From contig NC_134116.1 of assembly GCF_040939455.1 (NCBI RefSeq), positions 46,887,400-46,951,399 on the forward strand: DNA of 64,000 nucleotides. Direction: 5' to 3'. The stretch is from Microcebus murinus. Taxonomy: Eukaryota; Chordata; Mammalia; Primates; Cheirogaleidae. Every line of letters starts with the position of its first letter. Position 1 is the stretch's first letter. Below the pieces are notes generated by a model, which saw only the letters and a list, made by a program, of their open reading frames with translations, had not been told where the DNA came from and made no database searches. Made by a program: the position numbers and the translations under genes. This document shows positions 59,595 to 64,000 of the stretch, piece by piece.

Positions 59595-59800
59595 TTTGTG
59601 ATGGTGAATTGTGCTTCAATAAAAATTTTATTGAAAGTGCCTCTTCAAAAAAATGGATTTTTTCCCTTTGGGTAAATACCCAGTAGTGGGATTGCTGGAT
59701 CAAATGGTAGGTCTACTTTTAGTTCTTTGAGGAATCTCTATACTGTTTTCCATAGTATTTGCACTAGTTTGCAGTCCCATTCCTAATGGAGTTAGGGGAT
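59595..59800 (-). mobile_element. L1 ORF2 3'-part fragment, minus strand
   Basis: CTTTGGGTAAATACCCAGTA, GTGGGATTGCTGGATCAAAT and CATAGTATTTGCACTAGTTT, then GCAGTCCCAT, are the complement of the ORF2 3' region also visible on the plus strand at 47060-47170. It ends abruptly at about 59800, where L1 ORF1 sequence starts in the opposite direction. Confidence 0.88.
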
Positions 59801-59804
59801 ATCT

Positions 59805-60360
59805 CACACAAGTTAGTCAAAGATAAAAAACTGAGGAATGAGAGGAATAAACAAAGCTCACAAGATGTATGAGAGTATATAAGAGGCCTAACATAAGAAT
59901 CATAAGCATCCTTGAGAGTGAATAAGAATAAAAAAAGAATTGGAAAATCTATTTGAGGGAATAATTGAAGAAAACTTCCATGGTCTTGCTAGAAATTTAG
60001 ATATCTATGTACAGGAAGCTCAACAGATACTGGAAAATGTATCATAGGGAGGAAATCACAAAGACACATAGTCATCAGACAGGCACAAGTAAACATTAAC
60101 GAGTAACTACTGTGAGCCTTAACGTGAAAACATTAGGTAACTTCCAAAGGAAAACCCTTAGACTAATTGCAGAGTTCTCACCTGAGACCTTACAAGGTAG
60201 AAGGGATTGTGACCCCATTCTCAGGCTTCTCAAACAGAATGATGGCCAGCCTAGAATTGCGTATGCTACAAAACTAAGTTTCCAATATGAGGGAGAAATA
60301 CAGACTTTCACAGACAGGTAAACAATGAGAAAATTTGGCTAGACTAGATCCACCTGTAGG
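59805..60360 (+). mobile_element. L1 ORF1 3'-part segment, inverted relative to its neighbours
   Basis: Plus-strand L1 ORF1 sequence joined on both sides to minus-strand L1. It runs from the end of the coiled-coil part through the RNA-binding region to the C-terminus. The final part is an open 69-codon frame (60112-60321) with PETLQGRRDCDPILRLLKQN and QPRIAYATKLSF, matching the C-terminal domain of the L1 ORF1 protein. The first 65 bp repeat, in inverted form, the sequence at 60371-60440. The orientation fits a twin-primed inversion or a later internal inversion. Confidence 0.85.
60112..60321 (+). pseudogene. L1 ORF1 C-terminal domain remnant
   Basis: An open stretch of about 69 codons corresponding to the C-terminal domain of the L1 ORF1 RNA-binding chaperone. 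It contains SPETLQGRR and the QPRIAYATKLSFQYEGEIQ segment followed by TFTDR. The start codon, coiled coil and most of the RRM are missing from this frame, so it is a relic. Confidence 0.82.
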
Positions 60361-60364
60361 AAGT

Positions 60365-62640
60365 ATTCAGAAATACATACTTCTTGTAGGCTTTGTTTGT
60401 TCCTCTTATTCCTCAGTTTTTTTTATGTTTGACTAACTTGTTTAATTCAAAGGTGATGTTTTTATGTTCTGAAATTCTTTCTTCTTCCTGATCTAGCCTA
60501 TTCTTAAATCTTTCCACTGTATTTTGTGTTTCCTTGAATTAATTTTTTCTTTCCAGAAGTTCTGTTTGGCTTTTTTTAATAATTCAATTTCTTTAGTGAA
60601 CTTTTCATCAATTTTTTCTAATATTTTTGTGGTTTCTTTGTGTTGGGTTTCTATTTTCTCTTGTATTTCATTGAGCTTCCTTGTAATCTATACTCAAAAT
60701 TCTTTATCAGTCATTTCAATATTTTCATTTTGGTTGGTATCCATAGATAAGAACTCATCGTTTTCTTTTCAGGGTGTCTTTCACTCTGATTTTCCATATT
60801 TCTGAATTATTTTGCTGATTGCTTCTCATCTGGTCTCTCAATTGAGACCTGGGAGTCCTAGATCTGGCTTGAAGTCCTGTCTCTGGGTCTATAAAGATCA
60901 ATCCCTGACTGTGCCAAGGTGAGAAATGTTGGTCCTGAGTTGCCTATGGGTTGTTCTAGTAGTTTTGGTGAAGTTCTCAGGTTACCTCTGACCTGCTGTC
61001 TTCATGTCTTCGCAGTGTAAAATGAGTTATGTACCCTAGCTTAACATTCTGGATAGTAGGAGGTACCTTTGAATATGAATCAGCAACTCCCTATTTGAGT
61101 CGGGAGGCACTATGCTGAGTTATGAAGCTGTTCCTCCTCTCATTATTTGATGTTTGTGTGGAAGAGCTAACTGCCAACATATTCTTTTGTGTCCATGGGA
61201 AGCTCTGGGGCACACAAATGCCCCAAGGCACATCTAAGCCCCAAGGTGTAGGAGGGACCCTGTAGCTCCCAGGGTCTTGCTTCGTCTCTACTCCCACTGA
61301 GTTAGGGGACAAGTAAGACAGACTGTGGCTGGATTGTGTGAGTCTGCAAGGCTTTGCCAAGCCTCCATAGTGCTCAGAGGTTGCTTTTCCAGCCACTAGG
61401 GAAGCTGCTTGTATGAGATTCAGGACAAGCTCTCCAGACCAGGAAGGCTGATCCTGAGGAGTGGCCAAAAAACTTGAGTGATAAAGCCCTGGGCCAGCCA
61501 CTTTCTTCCCTTGTTCACTAGTGCAGTTTCTCTGCGGGGAGGGGTGAACAACCTCCCAAATTGTTGCTCCCTATAACCCCACAGCACACTCCCTTCAGAT
61601 CAGCCCATGTGAGATCCCTCACTGCCTGAGACAAGCTCTTGCCCTTCCCCCTATCTCTGTGTCTGCCCAACTATCATGGATATGTGTGAAATGCTGGCAG
61701 GTAGGGGTTTCTCCAGTTGTACAACCCCATCCAGCACTAGACCCCAAAGGAAAGTGTCTGGCCTCTCTCTCTGCAGGGGCCTCAACCAGGGGCACAACCA
61801 CGCTTGACCAGAAAGAAACAGCTGCTCAAGAATTTCTTGGCTCATGCTGCACTCTCTATTGTAATGAGTTGGGGTAGGGGCCACTATTTCTGTTAAGTCA
61901 GTGGGCCTGAGGCAATTGGTTGCCATGGAGCTGGAGGCTGGGCTATTTCTCTCTAAGTGCCAGACCCCTATGAGATATGGCAGTTCTTGAATTGGGTGGA
62001 GAGAGCATACACTCACAGCTCACCATTCCTCAGCATCCTACCACAGGGTCCCATTTCTCATGTCCATGGGGGCTTCCTTGCCACTTGAGTCCAGGACCAA
62101 GATCTCTCCCCTGTGTCTCCCTAGACCACTCTCATGTCCAGCAGTGATGGATCGGCCCACCTATCTAAGCCACCAATGTGCCATCCTGCAAAACACCTTC
62201 AGAAAGCTCCCAAATTGTAGTGGGTCCCTCTCTCTGTGGTGAGCTCAGGCAGAAATATGCACCCACCACAGAGAAGCAGCCATTCATGAGCTTCTCAATT
62301 TAGAGCACTCTAGTGGTTGCAATGGGTGAGGCAGGTGCCACTGCTCCCAGCTGGCCTGAGTTCAAAGTATTTTTTTAGATGCCGTGAATAGAGGAGTTGC
62401 AGAGAAGGAGTATGAGAAGGCACACATTCAGGTCTGTTATGGCACTGTCCCATGGGGTGTCTCTTATGGACACCCAAATTCCTGGGGCTTGCTGGTTCAC
62501 TCCACTATTCCTAATTAGCCACCATTCTTGGACTGGTGGAGGGTGGGAACACCTTCAGTATACTTTGTGTCCTGCTGATCACCAAAGGCAAGTGGGTGGG
62601 GCGTGGGAAACCTCCCCTCTTACCCTTTCACTGGGCTCCA
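60365..62640 (-). mobile_element. L1 5' end: 5' UTR and start of ORF1, minus strand
   Basis: From the right, about 62640 to 60830 is markedly richer in G+C than its surroundings and contains no ORF2-type sequence, as expected of a primate L1 5' UTR with its internal promoter. From about 60800 to 60365 the plus strand is T-rich, and its complement is the coiled-coil-coding start of ORF1 (plus strand CAGAAGTTCTGTTTGGC, CCACTGTATTTTGTGTTTCC). Open frames of 121 and 136 codons on the minus strand lie in the 5' UTR, where low stop density is common. This is the most promoter-like DNA in the window, but its activity cannot be judged. Confidence 0.7.
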
Positions 62641-63039
62641 ATCTTTTCTGGGTTTGATCTGTGCAACTATCTTCTCCTCTCTATCTGCTTATTTTTTTGT
62701 TGTTGTTTTGTTTTTATCAGCAATTTTTATTTCTGTCCCACATTTAAACTTGCTTTTTGAGGAAGCTGCCCATATCATACTTGATATAGAAGCTAGGTCT
62801 CTTAAACTATGTTACACTTTTTTAAATTGTCTATCTGCTTATTTATTAGCTTCACAGTTTTTCTTCAAGTGGCCCCCAGTCATCTCAGTTGTCTTTCTCT
62901 GTTATCTACATCTTCACTGTGACTCTTATCTCCACTTTCTTCAGTCCAATATTCTATCTGCCAGTAGGGCCATTTCGACAAGCGATGTCTCTAGTTGCCT
63001 ATCTTGCCACTCTTTCTACAATCATATTATTCTTTGTTT
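62641..63039. other. Unassigned pyrimidine-rich DNA
   Basis: T/C-rich sequence between the L1 5' end and another L1 3' end. It contains frames of 100 and 146 codons on the plus strand with hydrophobic content and no recognisable domain. It could be the outermost L1 5' UTR or unrelated DNA. Confidence 0.4.
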
Positions 63040-63530
63040 TTAATTCAGGATATTATGAGGATACAAACATTTTGGTTACATGTAATGCATTTGCTCCATC
63101 CAAGCCAGGGCTACAAAGGTGTCCCTCCTCGATACAGTGCATTCTATTTCCATTAGTTATGGGTTTAATCCCTCCCCACTCTGTAACCTGAACAGCACCC
63201 AATGAGTATTACTAATATGTGGATATTTTAGTGTTAGTATCAATTCAATGGCAAGTACATGTGTTGCATGCGTTTCCATCCTTGTGATACCTCACTTTGA
63301 AGTATGGGCTCAATTTCTATCTAGGATAATATAAGAGGTGCTAGATCACCATTGCTTTTTGTAGTTGAGTAGTATTCCATGGTATAAAAGTACTACATTT
63401 TATTAGTCCACTCATGTATTGATGGAAAGTTGGGTTATTTCCGCATCTTTGAAGCTGTGAATTATGCTGCCATAAGCATTTAAGTGCAGATGTTTACTTT
63501 TGAGGGGAATGTATTTTGTTACCAAGTGCT
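63040..63530 (-). mobile_element. L1 3' end: 3' UTR and ORF2 end, minus strand
   Basis: The complement of the L1 3' UTR (GATATTATGAGGATACAAAC, GGTTACATGTAATGCATTTG) leads to the ORF2 3' end: GTAGTTGAGTAGTATTCCAT, TTTTATTAGTCCACTCATGT, then a GTGAATTATGCTGCCATAAG stretch. It is 5' truncated at about 63530. Old and diverged. Confidence 0.8.
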
Positions 63531-64000
63531 GAACTCAATCTAGACCCTATTTTTTTCATAATTTTCATCCCCCAGAATAATGAACTGCTATCTTCCTCCT
63601 TTGCTCACTATTAGTTCACCTCCTTATTACATTAAAATCCATTCAATCTTTTATTATTCAGCAAATAGCTATTGAGTGTCAGGTACTTAACAGATACTTT
63701 AAAAAATATTAAACATATAACACTGGTATATCTATCAGTCTATCAAGTGAGCTTATATTTTCATTGAGAAAGACAAAAAATAAATACATAAAATATTATA
63801 AAATGTCATATAATGATAAAACGTATAAAAATATAGAACAAAATAAGGAGACAGAGTGATAAAGGTAGCTGCTTTATTATATACTGTGATAAGGGAAACT
63901 TTGAGTAGGTAATATTTGAGGGAACAATTCATTGTAACACTCACTAACATCACTCTTAGGCAGAAGAATCAGCATCAGCAAGAAAAAATGTTCTGAGGCC
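63531..64000 (+). repeat. Unassigned sequence, then probable ancient interspersed repeat
   Basis: From about 63640, ATTCAGCAAATAGCTATTGA, GTGTCAGGTACTTAACAGAT, a GTGAGCTTATATTTTCATTG stretch and GGAGACAGAGTGATAAAGG follow the opening part of the same old repeat whose later parts appear at 37960-39330. The window ends inside it. Confidence 0.4.

Noticed and set aside
61091..62016. Minus-strand open frames of 136 and 121 codons
   Set aside because: They lie in the G+C-rich L1 5' UTR upstream of ORF1, where stop codons are scarce. Nothing resembles a known L1-encoded or host protein.
62603..63043. 146-codon plus-strand open frame, the longest in the window
   Set aside because: It runs from the L1 5' end region into pyrimidine-rich DNA next to an L1 3' end. 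Its hydrophobic content is what T-rich sequence encodes by chance, and no domain or start context supports it.

Overview
This window is nuclear DNA from a primate, most likely a strepsirrhine and probably a lemur. It is an AT-rich, gene-poor intergenic (or deep intronic) stretch. I find no supportable host protein-coding exon, CpG island, RNA gene or CRISPR array, and nothing prokaryotic. The long open frames are chance, or lie inside transposon remnants. The lineage call rests on the Alu elements: four of seven carry an extra block in the middle linker containing TTGGCCAATTAATTTC, and most read GCTAGGATTACAG where human Alus read GCTGGGATTACAG. Both match what I remember of lemur/loris Alus. 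No strepsirrhine tRNA-derived SINE was seen, which mildly favours a lemur over a galago or loris.

Layout. 1-2.67 kb: two antisense Alus and a possible MER5-like DNA element. 2.68-10.2 kb: endogenous retrovirus cluster. A solo class I LTR (2677-3129, imperfect 4-bp target duplication) is followed by an older gammaretrovirus-like provirus (5' LTR 5703-6991, arginine-type primer-binding site, decayed gag, protease and RT). Its 5' LTR was split by a second solo LTR of the first family (6124-6581, perfect TCTG duplication) and then by an Alu. Part of the RT region occurs twice. 10.9-12.7 kb: a TG/AG microsatellite, a complete non-autonomous Tigger-like element and a MIR. 12.7-25.9 kb: AT-rich DNA with three MaLR (MST/THE1-like) LTRs, a HAL1-like fragment, an Alu fragment, a twin-primed L1 and a mariner element whose transposase centre is replaced by foreign DNA. 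25.9-42.6 kb: mostly unassigned AT-rich DNA with an Alu, old L1 pieces and a long ancient repeat of uncertain family. 42.6-44.7 kb: an Alu, a fourth MaLR LTR and an ERVL-type pol remnant on the minus strand. 46.1-64 kb: L1-rich, including two L1 3' ends stacked at one target site and a mosaic at 59.6-62.6 kb with an internally inverted ORF1 segment.

No genes act together here. The window is a layered record of insertion: ancient repeats first, then DNA transposons, MaLR and ERV elements, then strepsirrhine Alus and L1s. I found no convincing new biological system. The most informative structures are the nested LTRs with readable target duplications, the duplicated RT segment, the interrupted mariner and the inverted L1 mosaic. 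Family names are from memory of consensus features and were not checked against a repeat library.
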